DNA of 64,000 nt from Tangfeifania diversioriginum. Its GTDB lineage: Bacteria; Bacteroidota; Bacteroidia; Bacteroidales; Prolixibacteraceae. The stretch spans positions 47,856 to 111,855 of the forward strand of contig CAMCBW010000014.1 of assembly GCA_945873105.1 (NCBI GenBank). The letters are read 5' to 3'. A program made the translations under genes and the position numbers. The notes under the pieces are model-generated. The model saw only the letters and a program-made list of their open reading frames with translations, searched no databases and was not told the DNA's origin. Position 1 is the stretch's first letter. Every line of letters starts with the position of its first letter. This document shows, piece by piece, positions 18,817-28,598 of this stretch.

Positions 18817-21525
18817 ATGCAACTATCGTTCAAAATCAATTTTCAGACAACCTGGGGAGAATCACTCTTCATCGCCGGATCAACTACACAATTTGGGAAT
18901 TGGGATCCTTACAAGGCAATACCCATGAAGAATCAATTTCCTGGGGAGTGGCAGGCAGTTCTCGAGACGGATTTGGATCACCTTGAATACAAATACCTGT
19001 TGCTAAACAACCAGGGAAAATTTATTTGGGAATGGGGTGGGAACAGATGCATCTCCCCCAACATAGAGCAGAAGGAGCAGATTCGCTTGCGCGATTTCTG
19101 GCGAAGCAGTTCGGATCCTGAAAATGCGCTTTTCACCTCTGCTTTTCAAAAGGTCTTATTCAAGAGAGAAACTTCCTCCCCATCCAAAAAAGAGGATCAA
19201 CCGAATCAATTGCTCCGTCTTCAACTTCATTCGGCTGCCATTGCGCCGGAATACAAATTTGCAGTAGTGGGCGCAGATCCTGAAATGGGAGGATGGAGGG
19301 AAACTGCTGTACTGGAGATGAATGATGCCCAGGCTCCTCTCTGGCAAATCGAGATTGAGGCTTCAAAATTAACCTTCCCCCTTCACTACAAATATGTTAT
19401 TTATGATCCCGCCCACAAAAGGGTGATAGAATGGGAGGAAGGAAGCAACAGGGTGATCCGTGACTTTGTATGTCTGGCTGGTAAGTCGCTGAAAGTACAC
19501 ACAGACGAGAAATTCAGACAAAGTACCGGCAAATGGAAAGGTGCAGGTGTGGCTATACCGCTCTTCTCTCTGCGCACAGAACACAGCGGAGGTATTGGTG
19601 AATTTACGGATCTTCCTCAATTGGTGGATTGGAGCCGTAAATGCGGTCTTCGAATGATCCAGCTTCTTCCCCTGAATGAGACCGTTTCCACCCATAGCTG
19701 GGTTGACTCTTACCCCTACAAGTCAATCTCTGTGATGGCCTTACATCCTGTATTCCTGAACATCACAAAGATGGGGGTGCTGGACGATGAAAGCCTGATG
19801 GTTGGGTTCCTTCAAACACTCGCCGGCTTTAATGCGCTGGAATCTGTCCACTATGAAGATGTCCACAAAGTCAAGTCTAAATTTTTCAAGCTGGTCTTCG
19901 ACCAACAGATGGAATCCTTCCTACAAAGTCCTTCCTATCTCTACTTTTTTGGGCAAAACAAAGATTGGCTGGTTCCCTATGCTGCATTTTGTTACCTCAG
20001 AGATTTAAATAAGACTGCAAATTTCCGGCAATGGAAAAGCCATAGCACCTACAACAGGATAGAAGTTGAGAAATTGGCCTCTCCTGGGAATCCCTTCTAC
20101 CCGGATATCGCGGTTCACTATTTTATTCAATTTCATACCCATAAACAATTGAGTGAGGCAGCCACCTATGCCCGTGACAATGGAATTGTTCTAAAGGGAG
20201 ATATCCCGATAGGTATCAGTCCGAACAGTGTGGAGGCATGGACACAACCAGAACTGTTCAACCTTGCCCAACAGGCAGGTGCACCTCCCGATGAGTTTGC
20301 CGATATGGGCCAAAACTGGGGATTCCCAACCTACAATTGGAAAGTGATGGCCAAAGATGGCTATCTATGGTGGAAAAACAGGCTGAAGCAAATGTCGCTC
20401 TATTTTGATGCATTCAGGATTGACCATATTGTAGGGTTTTTCCGAATATGGGAAATCCCTACGGAACAGATTTTTGGTACTATGGGACACTTTAATCCGG
20501 CACTTCCCTTTTCAAGAGATGAGATCCTTGACCGAGGGATCAATTTCAATGAAGAACGTTTTACCAAACCTTACATCAGGGATTATTTTCTTTGGGGACT
20601 TTTTGGCGAGTTTACAGAAGAGGTAAAAAATAGTTACCTTTCAGAATATGAACCAGGCAAATTTAACCTGAAACCAAATTTTGCTACCCAGAAACAGGTT
20701 TGGGATTTCTTCGAATCCCACCGTTCGGAGAAGGAGTTAACCGGAAAAGAGAGTAGAATCAGGGACGGACTCTGTTCGTTGATCAGTGAAGTGTTGTTTG
20801 TACGGGATCCATTGCATCCCAGCTATTTTCATCCCAGAATTTCATTGCACGATACCAATTCATACATGAACCTCAACGATCACAACCGGTACATGCTGGA
20901 TGAACTTTACATCGAGTTTTTCTACCACCGTCACGATGAATTCTGGAAAGAGCAGGCCATGCAAACATTGCCAGCCATTCTGGAAGCATCAGATATGCTG
21001 GTTTGCGGCGAGGATCTTGGCATGATTCCGGGATGTGTACCAGGAGTGATGAATGAGTTGGGAATACTGAGTCTTGAAGTACAGCGAATGCCAAAGGATC
21101 CCAGCATTGAATTCCTGCATCCTGCTGATGCACCCTATCTTTCGGTTAGTACCACCTCAACCCACGACACTTCTACCCTGCGTGGCTGGTGGGAAGAGGA
21201 TGCCGTCAAGAGCGAACGATTCTTCCGCACCATCATGGGCAACCATTCTGCCTTCAACAAGGTAATGGAACCATGGCTGGCCAAAGATATCCTGCAACAG
21301 CATTTCTGGTCACCGGCCATGTGGACCATCTTCCCGATCCAGGATCTTTTGGCCATGGATGAGGAGCTCAGACGACAGGATTTTGAAGCTGAAAGAATAA
21401 ATATTCCTGCGGTTGCACAACATTACTGGAGGTACCGCATCCACCTCACCATGGAAAAATTGCTAAAAGCCAGTCAATTCAATGGTGAATTACACAGAAT
21501 GCTAACTCATTCAGGAAGGTCCTGA
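18817..21525 (+). CDS. malQ: 4-alpha-glucanotransferase with two N-terminal CBM20 starch-binding domains
   Basis: 902 residues. Two CBM20-type modules occupy ~1-95 ('MQLSFKINFQTTWGESLFIA ... GNWDPYKAIPM') and ~130-230 ('YKFAVVGADPEMGGWRE'). A GH77 catalytic domain follows. Catalytic segments are visible: 'FDAFRIDHIVGFFRIW' (nucleophile Asp), 'LVCGEDLGMIPGCV' (acid/base Glu) and 'TTSTHDTSTLRGWWEE' (third Asp). The enzyme moves alpha-1,4-glucan segments between malto-oligosaccharides. There is no signal peptide, so it acts in the cytoplasm on imported maltodextrin or on glycogen. The two-CBM20 form is the one usual in Bacteroidota and plants (DPE2-like). The pullulanase gene 3.5 kb downstream belongs to the same pathway. 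Confidence 0.94.
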   Translation: MQLSFKINFQTTWGESLFIAGSTTQFGNWDPYKAIPMKNQFPGEWQAVLETDLDHLEYKYLLLNNQGKFIWEWGGNRCISPNIEQKEQIRLRDFWRSSSDPENALFTSAFQKVLFKRETSSPSKKEDQPNQLLRLQLHSAAIAPEYKFAVVGADPEMGGWRETAVLEMNDAQAPLWQIEIEASKLTFPLHYKYVIYDPAHKRVIEWEEGSNRVIRDFVCLAGKSLKVHTDEKFRQSTGKWKGAGVAIPLFSLRTEHSGGIGEFTDLPQLVDWSRKCGLRMIQLLPLNETVSTHSWVDSYPYKSISVMALHPVFLNITKMGVLDDESLMVGFLQTLAGFNALESVHYEDVHKVKSKFFKLVFDQQMESFLQSPSYLYFFGQNKDWLVPYAAFCYLRDLNKTANFRQWKSHSTYNRIEVEKLASPGNPFYPDIAVHYFIQFHTHKQLSEAATYARDNGIVLKGDIPIGISPNSVEAWTQPELFNLAQQAGAPPDEFADMGQNWGFPTYNWKVMAKDGYLWWKNRLKQMSLYFDAFRIDHIVGFFRIWEIPTEQIFGTMGHFNPALPFSRDEILDRGINFNEERFTKPYIRDYFLWGLFGEFTEEVKNSYLSEYEPGKFNLKPNFATQKQVWDFFESHRSEKELTGKESRIRDGLCSLISEVLFVRDPLHPSYFHPRISLHDTNSYMNLNDHNRYMLDELYIEFFYHRHDEFWKEQAMQTLPAILEASDMLVCGEDLGMIPGCVPGVMNELGILSLEVQRMPKDPSIEFLHPADAPYLSVSTTSTHDTSTLRGWWEEDAVKSERFFRTIMGNHSAFNKVMEPWLAKDILQQHFWSPAMWTIFPIQDLLAMDEELRRQDFEAERINIPAVAQHYWRYRIHLTMEKLLKASQFNGELHRMLTHSGRS

Positions 21526-21600
21526 CTACATTTTGGCTCCATTCACCGATAATAATCTGTGATTGGCCGATTTGTCCTTCCTGTTGTTTGAATAGGAAGA

Positions 21601-21608
21601 TACTTTTG
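21601..21608 (+). promoter_or_regulatory. -7 box for the LiaF-like/LytS/LytTR operon
   Basis: TACTTTTG fully matches TAnnTTTG, 38 bp upstream of the first ATG. A TTG at 21584-21586 gives a short 14 bp spacer, so the -33 element is uncertain. Confidence 0.4.
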
Positions 21609-21646
21609 AGCCATAATTAATATGGTCTCACTTAATACTGAAAATT

Positions 21647-22411
21647 ATGAATATCGTGAACGATCCAAATGAAAGCAATTTCAGCGAAAAAGTCTATCAT
21701 GACAAAAGGAGAAGACACAACGGCTCCGACTCAAGAGTATTTCTGGGTATTATTTTTGTAGCAATCGGCGGATTACTGATCCTGAGAAATCTGGATATTC
21801 TTTCCTGGGATCTCTCCCACATCTTGATCAGCTGGCCCATGCTGCTGATAGTTATTGGACTATTCAACCTGAGTAGAAAATCCAGCACCGCAGGTTTGAT
21901 TTTAATCGGCATTGGCACCTACTTCATGTTGCCAAGATTGTTCAATGTCCCTGATGATTTCTTCCACAATTTTTGGCCATTGATTTTGGTAATCATCGGT
22001 ATCGTTTTCATTTTCCAATGGAATCGTAAACCCAGTCTGCCATCTTACGGATCATCTGTGGATAAAAATGATATTTTGGATGAAACAGCCATCTTTGGCG
22101 GACGAAACATGTCATTGGTTTCGGAACAATTCAAAGGCGGAAAAGTAACGGCAATTTTTGGCGGCTCTAAAATCAACCTGCTCTATTGCAAACCCGTTGA
22201 AGGATGCGTCATTGATGTTGCTACCATCTTCGGAGGTACCAAAATCATTGTTCCGGAAGGATGGAATGTGAAGTCTGAAGTAGTCTCCATTTTCGGAGGA
22301 TTCGAGGACAAACGAGGTAACTCGGTTATCTCAAGGGTAGATCAATCAAAAATTGTAGTAATCAAAGGTGTTGCAATTTTTGGTGGTGGAGAAATCACCT
22401 CGATGCCATAA
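21647..22411 (+). CDS. LiaF-like membrane protein
   Basis: 254 residues. After a charged N-terminus come about four membrane segments at ~30-125 ('VFLGIIFVAIGGLLILRNLD', 'LISWPMLLIVIGLFNL', 'FWPLILVIIGIVFIFQW'). A C-terminal beta-rich domain follows, with four repeats of 'AIFGG' or 'SIFGG' spaced ~25 residues apart, the hallmark of the LiaF/VraT C-terminal domain. LiaF proteins restrain two-component systems that sense cell-envelope stress. The next two genes are a histidine kinase (6 bp gap) and its regulator, which fits a sensor-modulating role. That role is inferred from families studied in Firmicutes. Confidence 0.85.
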   Translation: MNIVNDPNESNFSEKVYHDKRRRHNGSDSRVFLGIIFVAIGGLLILRNLDILSWDLSHILISWPMLLIVIGLFNLSRKSSTAGLILIGIGTYFMLPRLFNVPDDFFHNFWPLILVIIGIVFIFQWNRKPSLPSYGSSVDKNDILDETAIFGGRNMSLVSEQFKGGKVTAIFGGSKINLLYCKPVEGCVIDVATIFGGTKIIVPEGWNVKSEVVSIFGGFEDKRGNSVISRVDQSKIVVIKGVAIFGGGEITSMP

Positions 22412-22417
22412 AAAAAC

Positions 22418-23467
22418 ATGGATCACAAAGGTATTGTTAACCGATTCTCGCTTGTATTCTACTGGATTACCCCCATCCTGTTGGGAATATTGCAGGCAAG
22501 CTACAATATCTACTTCGAAATCCTCCCCTGGGGGATTTCGCTGGTAGATGGGATGCTGTTTGGCTTCCTGCTTGGAGCCTTTGGGATGGCCATCTGGTTT
22601 GTGGTAAAGTACAATAGTCCGGATGACAAACATTTTGCCCAACTGCTCTCCTCACATTTGGCTTCTTCCGTAGTCTTGTCCCTGGCATGGGCCTACACTG
22701 CCTCTTTCATCACCCGCATCCTTTTCCCTTACCCAGCCTATATTTCTTACCAGGATAACAACTTAACAAACAGAATTTTCATAGGATTTATATTCAATAT
22801 TCTGGTAGCAACTGTCCTCTATCTATACTTCTCCTACCGGAAAAACTACGAAAAAACCGAACGGGAAAAAGAACTCAAACAGGAGGTCAGGGAGGCAGTA
22901 CTTAGGGCATTGAAGTCACAGATCAATCCCCATTTTCTCTTCAACAGCCTCAATTCCATAGCCTCCCTAACCCTAACCAATCCAAACAAGGCACATGAGA
23001 TGGTCATCGCCCTTTCCGATTTTATGCGTTACTCGCTCCGCAAGCAGCACAACGAAATGGTGGCACTGGAGGAGGAGATCAACCATATCCGGCTCTACCT
23101 TCAAATTGAGAAAATACGGTTTGGGGATAAGATGAATTACAGTTTCCAGGTTGGATCTGAATGCACCAATTGTCAAATTCCTACGCTGTTGCTGCAACCA
23201 CTATTTGAAAATGCCATCAAATATGGCGTCTATGAAGCCTCAGAAACAGTTGAGGTAGTGCTGAGTGCAAAAAAGGAGCGTGAGCACACCGTGCTTACCA
23301 TCACCAATACATTTGACAGGGAAGCAGCTCCCCTCAAAGGAGAGGGGATCGGACTCAGAAATGTCCAGGAAAGACTCCGAATGGTCTACAACAGCAACCA
23401 CCTGATGAAAGTCACGGGAGACAACGGCTTGTTTGTGGTAACCATTCTCCTCCCCAATCAATTTTAG
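22418..23467 (+). CDS. LytS/YehU-family sensor histidine kinase
   Basis: 349 residues. The N-terminal ~140 residues contain four membrane segments with no large outer domain ('WITPILLGILQASYNIYFEI', 'MLFGFLLGAFGMAIWFVVKY'). A short coiled linker (YEKTEREKELKQEVREAVLR) leads to the His_kinase domain with 'LKSQINPHFLFNSLNSI', whose His is the phospho-acceptor. The ATP-binding region has 'LLLQPLFENAIKYGV' (N box) and 'GEGIGLRNVQERLRM' (G box). It should phosphorylate the LytTR regulator encoded 43 bp downstream. The lack of an outer sensor domain suggests intramembrane sensing, in keeping with the LiaF-like partner. Confidence 0.92.
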   Translation: MDHKGIVNRFSLVFYWITPILLGILQASYNIYFEILPWGISLVDGMLFGFLLGAFGMAIWFVVKYNSPDDKHFAQLLSSHLASSVVLSLAWAYTASFITRILFPYPAYISYQDNNLTNRIFIGFIFNILVATVLYLYFSYRKNYEKTEREKELKQEVREAVLRALKSQINPHFLFNSLNSIASLTLTNPNKAHEMVIALSDFMRYSLRKQHNEMVALEEEINHIRLYLQIEKIRFGDKMNYSFQVGSECTNCQIPTLLLQPLFENAIKYGVYEASETVEVVLSAKKEREHTVLTITNTFDREAAPLKGEGIGLRNVQERLRMVYNSNHLMKVTGDNGLFVVTILLPNQF

Positions 23468-23510
23468 AAAAATTTTAGTCAATCTATTTCACTATAGTCA
23501 CTCTTTCAAC

Positions 23511-24272
23511 ATGAACAAAATAAAAGTACTCATCATCGATGACGAACAACTCGCCAGAGACCTGCTAAAAAATTATCTTTCCAGAGACCCACGGTTGGAA
23601 CTCGTTGGTGAATGCAGCAACGGATTCGAAGGAGTTCTCTCTATTCAGGAATTAAAGCCGGATCTGGTCTTTTTGGACATTCAAATGCCGAAGATCACTG
23701 GTTTTGAAATGCTGGAACTGTTGAATGAGCCCCCGGTAATCATTTTTGCAACAGCTTATGAAGAGTTTGCCATTCGTGCTTTTGAGGCAAATGCCGTCGA
23801 CTATCTGCTGAAACCATACCCGATCGAAAGGGTTCAGGTTGCCATCGAAAAGGCTTTGAAAAGTATTCAATCCGGCAATGGAAACAAAGCGGAGCTGGAA
23901 CATCTAAGTCAGGCTCATGAAGAGCACAGCGGGTTGCTAAGCAGGATCGTCGTAAAATCAGGTTCGAAAATCAGGATCATTCCTGTGGATACCATCGACT
24001 ACCTTGAATCGGAAGATGATTTTGTAATGATTTACTGCAAAGAGGGACACTTCCTGAAGCAGAAAACGATGAAATTTTTTGAAAACCACCTGGATCCGAA
24101 GAAATTTATCCGAATCCACCGATCCTGCATGGTCAATTCCTCCCAAATCGCTGAAATACAACAATACGGGAAGGAATCCTGGATATTACTTACCAAGCAG
24201 GGGGCCAAACTAAAAATCAGCAAGTCAGGGTACCTGATCCTTAAACAGTTTTTGGCTGGAGAAATTGGCTAA
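23511..24272 (+). CDS. LytTR-family response regulator
   Basis: 253 residues. The receiver domain at ~1-120 has the acidic pair in 'VLIIDDEQLARD', the phospho-acceptor Asp in 'PDLVFLDIQMPKITGFEML' and the conserved Lys in 'AVDYLLKPYPIERV'. The DNA-binding LytTR domain at ~145-250 has 'KIRIIPVDTIDYLESEDDFV' and 'FIRIHRSCMVN'. It is the partner of the kinase just upstream. The target genes are unknown. The flanking malQ and pulA are candidates by position only. Confidence 0.93.
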   Translation: MNKIKVLIIDDEQLARDLLKNYLSRDPRLELVGECSNGFEGVLSIQELKPDLVFLDIQMPKITGFEMLELLNEPPVIIFATAYEEFAIRAFEANAVDYLLKPYPIERVQVAIEKALKSIQSGNGNKAELEHLSQAHEEHSGLLSRIVVKSGSKIRIIPVDTIDYLESEDDFVMIYCKEGHFLKQKTMKFFENHLDPKKFIRIHRSCMVNSSQIAEIQQYGKESWILLTKQGAKLKISKSGYLILKQFLAGEIG

Positions 24273-24496
24273 TTATTGGATTTGTCGTTGGAGAATTCCT
24301 TCAGATAATGTAACGATGCAAATAATAAATTCATTTGTTCTCTTCCTTATATAACTCATTCATCCAGCTATATAGATCATTGTAAGTTACCCAGTTTCAC
24401 ATTTAAAGGCGGTAGATTGGACTACAACGGTTTTTTTAATTTTAAAATGTTGGCAGAATTCTTTTCTTTTGCATCGGGTCAACTTTTGCTGCCATC

Positions 24497-25018
24497 ATGC
24501 TCATCAAAGACGATTTTTTATCCAATATTATTTCAAACATCCATCCCTGGCTCTTTTGGTCAGGCCTGACAGCCATCGCTATGTTAGGCTTATGGGGTTT
24601 GGTAAGTTTGGTGAAAAGAGTACGCACCTCCCCTACCAAAGGCAGAAAACTGAGCCTGAAAGAGCGGTTAAGCAGAAGAAAAGCACAGATTATACTTACC
24701 GGGGATCGTCGCAGAAGACCAGACTATATCACCATCTCGCTTCAGAATTATGGAATCAGGCCTGTCGACCTTCAGGCACCCTTCCTGATTTTCAAAAGGT
24801 GGAGCAGTGAACGCAAATTCAGGATCAACTCTTTCGGCGGAGTGGATGATTTTCCAATGTGGCTGGAGCCCGGGTACGAGGCTGCCTACCGCATTGAATT
24901 AAACCAGTTTTACGAACGTTATCCGGCGCTAAAGAGGGCTTGCAGGCTAAGTGCCGAAATAAGGGAAGTTTCAGGAAAAAAGTTTAAAAGTACCACCATC
25001 CGAATAAAGCTGATATAA
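24497..25018 (+). CDS. Hypothetical membrane-anchored protein
   Basis: 173 residues with one clear membrane segment near the N-terminus ('PWLFWSGLTAIAMLGLWGLV'). A basic linker (VKRVRTSPTKGRKLSLKERL) and a ~100-residue beta-rich soluble domain follow ('PDYITISLQNYGIRPVDLQA', 'MWLEPGYEAAYRIELNQF'). I do not recognise the family. The gene ends 2 bp before the pulA start, so the two are very likely co-transcribed, but nothing in the sequence ties it to glucan metabolism. Confidence 0.65.
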   Translation: MLIKDDFLSNIISNIHPWLFWSGLTAIAMLGLWGLVSLVKRVRTSPTKGRKLSLKERLSRRKAQIILTGDRRRRPDYITISLQNYGIRPVDLQAPFLIFKRWSSERKFRINSFGGVDDFPMWLEPGYEAAYRIELNQFYERYPALKRACRLSAEIREVSGKKFKSTTIRIKLI

Positions 25019-25020
25019 GC

Positions 25021-26964
25021 ATGAGAGACTGGACCTTCAAAGATTTTGACTTTTCACAATTCCCAGTTTATCAGGGTAATGACCTTGGTGTGATCTGGTC
25101 TGAAAATAGTCTCTCTGTTAGAATTTGGGCACCTACTGCATTGGAAGTAGTGTTAAGAATCTACGCATCTGTGGAGGCAGAACTTCCGGAAAAAATATTT
25201 CAGCTTTCAAAGGAAGAATCGGGTACCTGGTGCTCCGAATTGGCAGGAAATTATGAGGGAACCTTCTATACTTTTCAGGTTCGGGATGAAAAAGGATGGT
25301 TGTATGAATGTCCCGACGTTGGAGCAAAGGCCACCGGAGTGAACGGATTGAGGGGATTGGTGCTTGATTTAGCGAGGACCAATCCTAAAAGTTGGGAAAA
25401 AGACCGGCGTTCATCGGTCAACCAACCAACAGACATGGTGCTTTATGAACTGCATGTTCGGGATTTTTCCATTTCCCCTGACTCAGGGATCGAAAACAAA
25501 GGCAAATACCTGGGATTGTCAGAGAGCGGCACAATCTCCCCGCAAGGAGAAACTACCGGATTAGACCACCTGAAGGAGCTTGGAATTACGCATGTTCATC
25601 TCTTGCCTATCGCAGATTTCTATACAGTCGATGAAACAAAAACAGTCCCACAATACAACTGGGGCTATGATCCCCTCAACTTCAATACCCCGGAAGGGTG
25701 GTATTCGTCGGATCCCTACAATGGTGCAGTAAGAATCAAGGAGGTGAAAAAAGTAGTTCAGGCACTCCATTTGCAAGGGATTGGCGTCATCATGGATGTC
25801 GTCTACAACCACTCCGGCCTGATCTTCGACTCCTGGTTCAACCAGTTTGTTCCTGGTTATTATTACCGTCAGCGGGCCGATGGAACATTCTCGGATGCCA
25901 GTGGATGTGGCAATGAATTGGCCTCAGAAAGAGCGATGGTAAGAAAATTCATTGTCGATTCAGTTGCCTATTGGGCAGAAGAGTATCATCTGGATGGTTT
26001 CAGGTTCGACCTGATGGGTATCCTGGACCTGGAAACCATGCACCAGATTCGCAAACGGTTAGACAAGATTGACCCGAATATTTTCATCTACGGTGAGGGA
26101 TGGATTGCGGCCGAATCCCCTTTGCCGGAACATTTAAGAGCGACCAAACTGAATACTCCGCAGCTCGACCGCATTGCCTCCTTTTGTGATGATATGCGGG
26201 ATGGGTTGAAAGGATCACCATTCCACCGGTTCAGCACCGGTTTTATCAGCGGACTTACACTTCGGGAGGAGAAGGTCAAATTTTCCATGACGGGTGCGAT
26301 ACGGCATCCGGAGATATTTTACGATTATGTGGAATCCTCCCGTCAGCCCTGGGCCAATTCACCAGCACAATGTGTCAATTATGTCTCCTGTCACGACAAC
26401 TATACCCTGTTTGACAAGTTGCAATATTCCTGTCCTGAAGCTTCCATGGAAGAGATCGAGCGGATGACAAGGCTGGCACTGGGGATCTTGCTGACAGCGC
26501 AAGGTGTCCCATTTTTACATTCAGGAGTAGAGATGCACCGGTCAAAAAGGGGGCACCACGACTCCTACCGGTCGCCCGATGATGTCAATCAACTGGAGTG
26601 GGGCCGGAAATCGGAATTCAACGGACTCTTCAGGTTCACCAAAAATTGCATTGAACTTCGCCGGCAGCATCCAGCTTTCAGAATGAACAACAGCGATGAA
26701 GTGAGAGCCAAATTACACTTCCCCGGCAAGTACATTCCGGGTGTCATCCACTGCGAACTGACAGATCATGCAAATGGTGATTCCTGGAAAAATATCCTTC
26801 TCTTTTACAATGGCAACAACTACTCAGTAGACCTGGATATTCAGGAGAAGCGCTGGTTGATTGTAGCTCAAAATGGAGAAATTCATCCCAAGGGGATGGG
26901 TCATGTTACCACGGCGAAAATCAAGTTGCATCCGGTTTCCATGATGATTCTGGCGGAAGAATAA
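25021..26964 (+). CDS. pulA: Type I pullulanase
   Basis: 647 residues. An N-terminal CBM48-like domain at ~20-110 ('LSVRIWAPTALEVVLRIY') precedes a GH13 barrel. The type I pullulanase signature 'YNWGYDPLNFNTPEGWYS' is present. Catalytic residues are visible: Asp in 'LDGFRFDLMG', Glu in 'IYGEGW' and Asp in 'VSCHDNYTLFD'. It cleaves alpha-1,6 branches in limit dextrin or glycogen. There is no signal peptide, so it should be cytoplasmic and work with malQ. It sits 2 bp after the membrane-anchored hypothetical gene. Confidence 0.94.
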   Translation: MRDWTFKDFDFSQFPVYQGNDLGVIWSENSLSVRIWAPTALEVVLRIYASVEAELPEKIFQLSKEESGTWCSELAGNYEGTFYTFQVRDEKGWLYECPDVGAKATGVNGLRGLVLDLARTNPKSWEKDRRSSVNQPTDMVLYELHVRDFSISPDSGIENKGKYLGLSESGTISPQGETTGLDHLKELGITHVHLLPIADFYTVDETKTVPQYNWGYDPLNFNTPEGWYSSDPYNGAVRIKEVKKVVQALHLQGIGVIMDVVYNHSGLIFDSWFNQFVPGYYYRQRADGTFSDASGCGNELASERAMVRKFIVDSVAYWAEEYHLDGFRFDLMGILDLETMHQIRKRLDKIDPNIFIYGEGWIAAESPLPEHLRATKLNTPQLDRIASFCDDMRDGLKGSPFHRFSTGFISGLTLREEKVKFSMTGAIRHPEIFYDYVESSRQPWANSPAQCVNYVSCHDNYTLFDKLQYSCPEASMEEIERMTRLALGILLTAQGVPFLHSGVEMHRSKRGHHDSYRSPDDVNQLEWGRKSEFNGLFRFTKNCIELRRQHPAFRMNNSDEVRAKLHFPGKYIPGVIHCELTDHANGDSWKNILLFYNGNNYSVDLDIQEKRWLIVAQNGEIHPKGMGHVTTAKIKLHPVSMMILAEE

Positions 26965-27023
26965 ACGATCCTGGCCAACAACCATTCTTCAACTGCCCAT
27001 CCTTGTTGGTGCCCTCCTGGCTT

Positions 27024-27148
27024 ATGAATCCTGCTTGTGTCACTGTTGAGCACTTTCATAGCCAATGAATCCCATTTGTTGCACTGTTGAGCACTTTCAT
27101 AACTTATGAATCCCATCTGTGGCTCTGTTGAGCACTTTCATCGCTTAT
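27024..27148. repeat. Three copies of a 41-bp tandem repeat downstream of pulA
   Basis: The core ACTGTTGAGCACTTTCAT occurs at 27042, 27083 and (one change) 27124, an exact 41 bp period. Each is preceded by a version of ATGAATCCC. A fourth, decayed relation (ATTGGCTATGAAACC) follows. The repeats lie in a 384 bp gap between pulA and the convergent alanine dehydrogenase-like gene. The rest of that gap holds nothing else I can support. Confidence 0.75.
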
Positions 27149-27348
27149 GAAATCACGCTGGAACAGTGTCAGTGGTGTTCATTGGCTATGAAACCATTTT
27201 AATACACATTTTGGAGCTTTCATGGGTTTGAATAGCCATTCTCTGAAACGTTTGAGGTTTTGGAAATCATTTGGAAGAGGATGAATCAGCAAATAGGTAC
27301 AAGGAAACCAGTATAACCTGGCTTCTCCTGGTGATACACCTGGCAACC

Positions 27349-28563
27349 CTAAAATGCGCCCAAAAGCAGATTGATATCTGTGTCGGAAATGGAGAGCGTT
27401 TTGGCAATATCCCGGTTGGTTAAGATTCCATTCAGCAGATATACCCCTTCGCAGAATCCCCTGTTTCCCTTGATGTACTCCGTCACCCCTCCGGATTGTC
27501 CAATACCCAGTAAAATGGGGGTAAAGATGTTGCTTGCTGCAATGGAGGCCGTGCGTGCTACCCGTGATTCAAGGTTGGGGACACAACAGTGGATCACTCC
27601 ATGGACCTTGTAGACCGGATTCTTCAGGGTGGTAATTCGGGAAGTCTCAAAGCAGCCACCCTGGATGATGTTAAGATCAATAATGACAGAATTTTCTTTC
27701 ATCCCTTCCACCATATCTTCCGGGACTATCAGGCCTGGCACCTCGTTCATGGGCATAGCTCCGAGCACAACCTCCGCTGTTTTCAACGCTTTCCGCAGTG
27801 CTTTCGGATGGTAAACCGAGGTAGAAATATGCATTCCCAGTCTGGCTTTCAGGCTCATCAGTTTGTGAATTGAATCATCAAAGACACGCACAACGGCACC
27901 CAATGCCATGGCAGTCCGGGCTGCTTGTTCTGCCACCATGCCGGAACCCAGAATAACCACCTCTGATGGTGCCACTCCGGTAACTTCACCAAGAATGACT
28001 CCTTTGCCGTTGGCAGAGCTCAACAACTCACTGGCCACCACCATGGAGATATTGCCCAATATTTCACTGCTGATCTGCACCAACGGAGAAATCCCATATT
28101 CATCCTTAAGATACTCAAAACCAATGGCTGTTACCTTCTTACGCATCAGTTTCCTGACAAATTCAGAGGTCATGAGAGAGAGATAAACCGGAGAAAAGAG
28201 CAATTGGTTGCCTTTCATCAAATCGGTCTCATCACAGGTGAATGGCGCCATTTTGAGCACAATGTCACACTGGAAAATCTCACTTGCATCCTGGCAGATA
28301 ACCGCACCAGCCTCGGCATAGGCCCTGTCCGAATAGTTGGCCTCTATCCCTGCTCCCTTTTGCACAAATACATTGTGTCCGTTGGATACCAGAACCTCTA
28401 CCGACTGAGGGGTGAGCGGTACCCGGAATTCAATCACATTGCCCTTATTGGGAAATCCGATGCTCAATTTGATATTTCGTCTCCCCGGCTTGTACAACTC
28501 CTCTTTGGGAATAAGTTTTTCCTTGGTCCAAACAGAAGTATTCTCCTCTTTCCGATGGTTCAT
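27349..28563 (-). CDS. Alanine dehydrogenase / PNT-like NAD(P)-binding protein
   Basis: 404 residues starting at an ATG. It has the AlaDH/PNT N-terminal domain ('EFRVPLTPQSVEVLVSNGHN', 'YAEAGAVICQDASEIFQCDI') and an NAD-binding domain with 'EVVILGSGMVAEQAARTAMA', followed by 'VRVFDDS'. 'HCCVPNLESRVARTASIAAS' is the usual late motif. The protein would interconvert alanine and pyruvate with NAD, though the family also includes transhydrogenase alpha subunits. About 30 extra residues precede the domain. It is followed in the same direction by its upstream partner tsaE with a 35 bp gap, an arrangement seen in many Bacteroidota. Confidence 0.85.
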   Translation of the reverse strand: MNHRKEENTSVWTKEKLIPKEELYKPGRRNIKLSIGFPNKGNVIEFRVPLTPQSVEVLVSNGHNVFVQKGAGIEANYSDRAYAEAGAVICQDASEIFQCDIVLKMAPFTCDETDLMKGNQLLFSPVYLSLMTSEFVRKLMRKKVTAIGFEYLKDEYGISPLVQISSEILGNISMVVASELLSSANGKGVILGEVTGVAPSEVVILGSGMVAEQAARTAMALGAVVRVFDDSIHKLMSLKARLGMHISTSVYHPKALRKALKTAEVVLGAMPMNEVPGLIVPEDMVEGMKENSVIIDLNIIQGGCFETSRITTLKNPVYKVHGVIHCCVPNLESRVARTASIAASNIFTPILLGIGQSGGVTEYIKGNRGFCEGVYLLNGILTNRDIAKTLSISDTDINLLLGAF

Positions 28564-28598
28564 GCGTTTAAAGTTTGTTTGTCAATGGTCGAAAGATG

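Noticed and set aside
24469..24810. 113-residue ORF upstream of pulA
   Set aside because: It overlaps, in another frame, the 173-residue membrane-anchored protein, whose stop lies 2 bp before pulA and which has a proper membrane segment.
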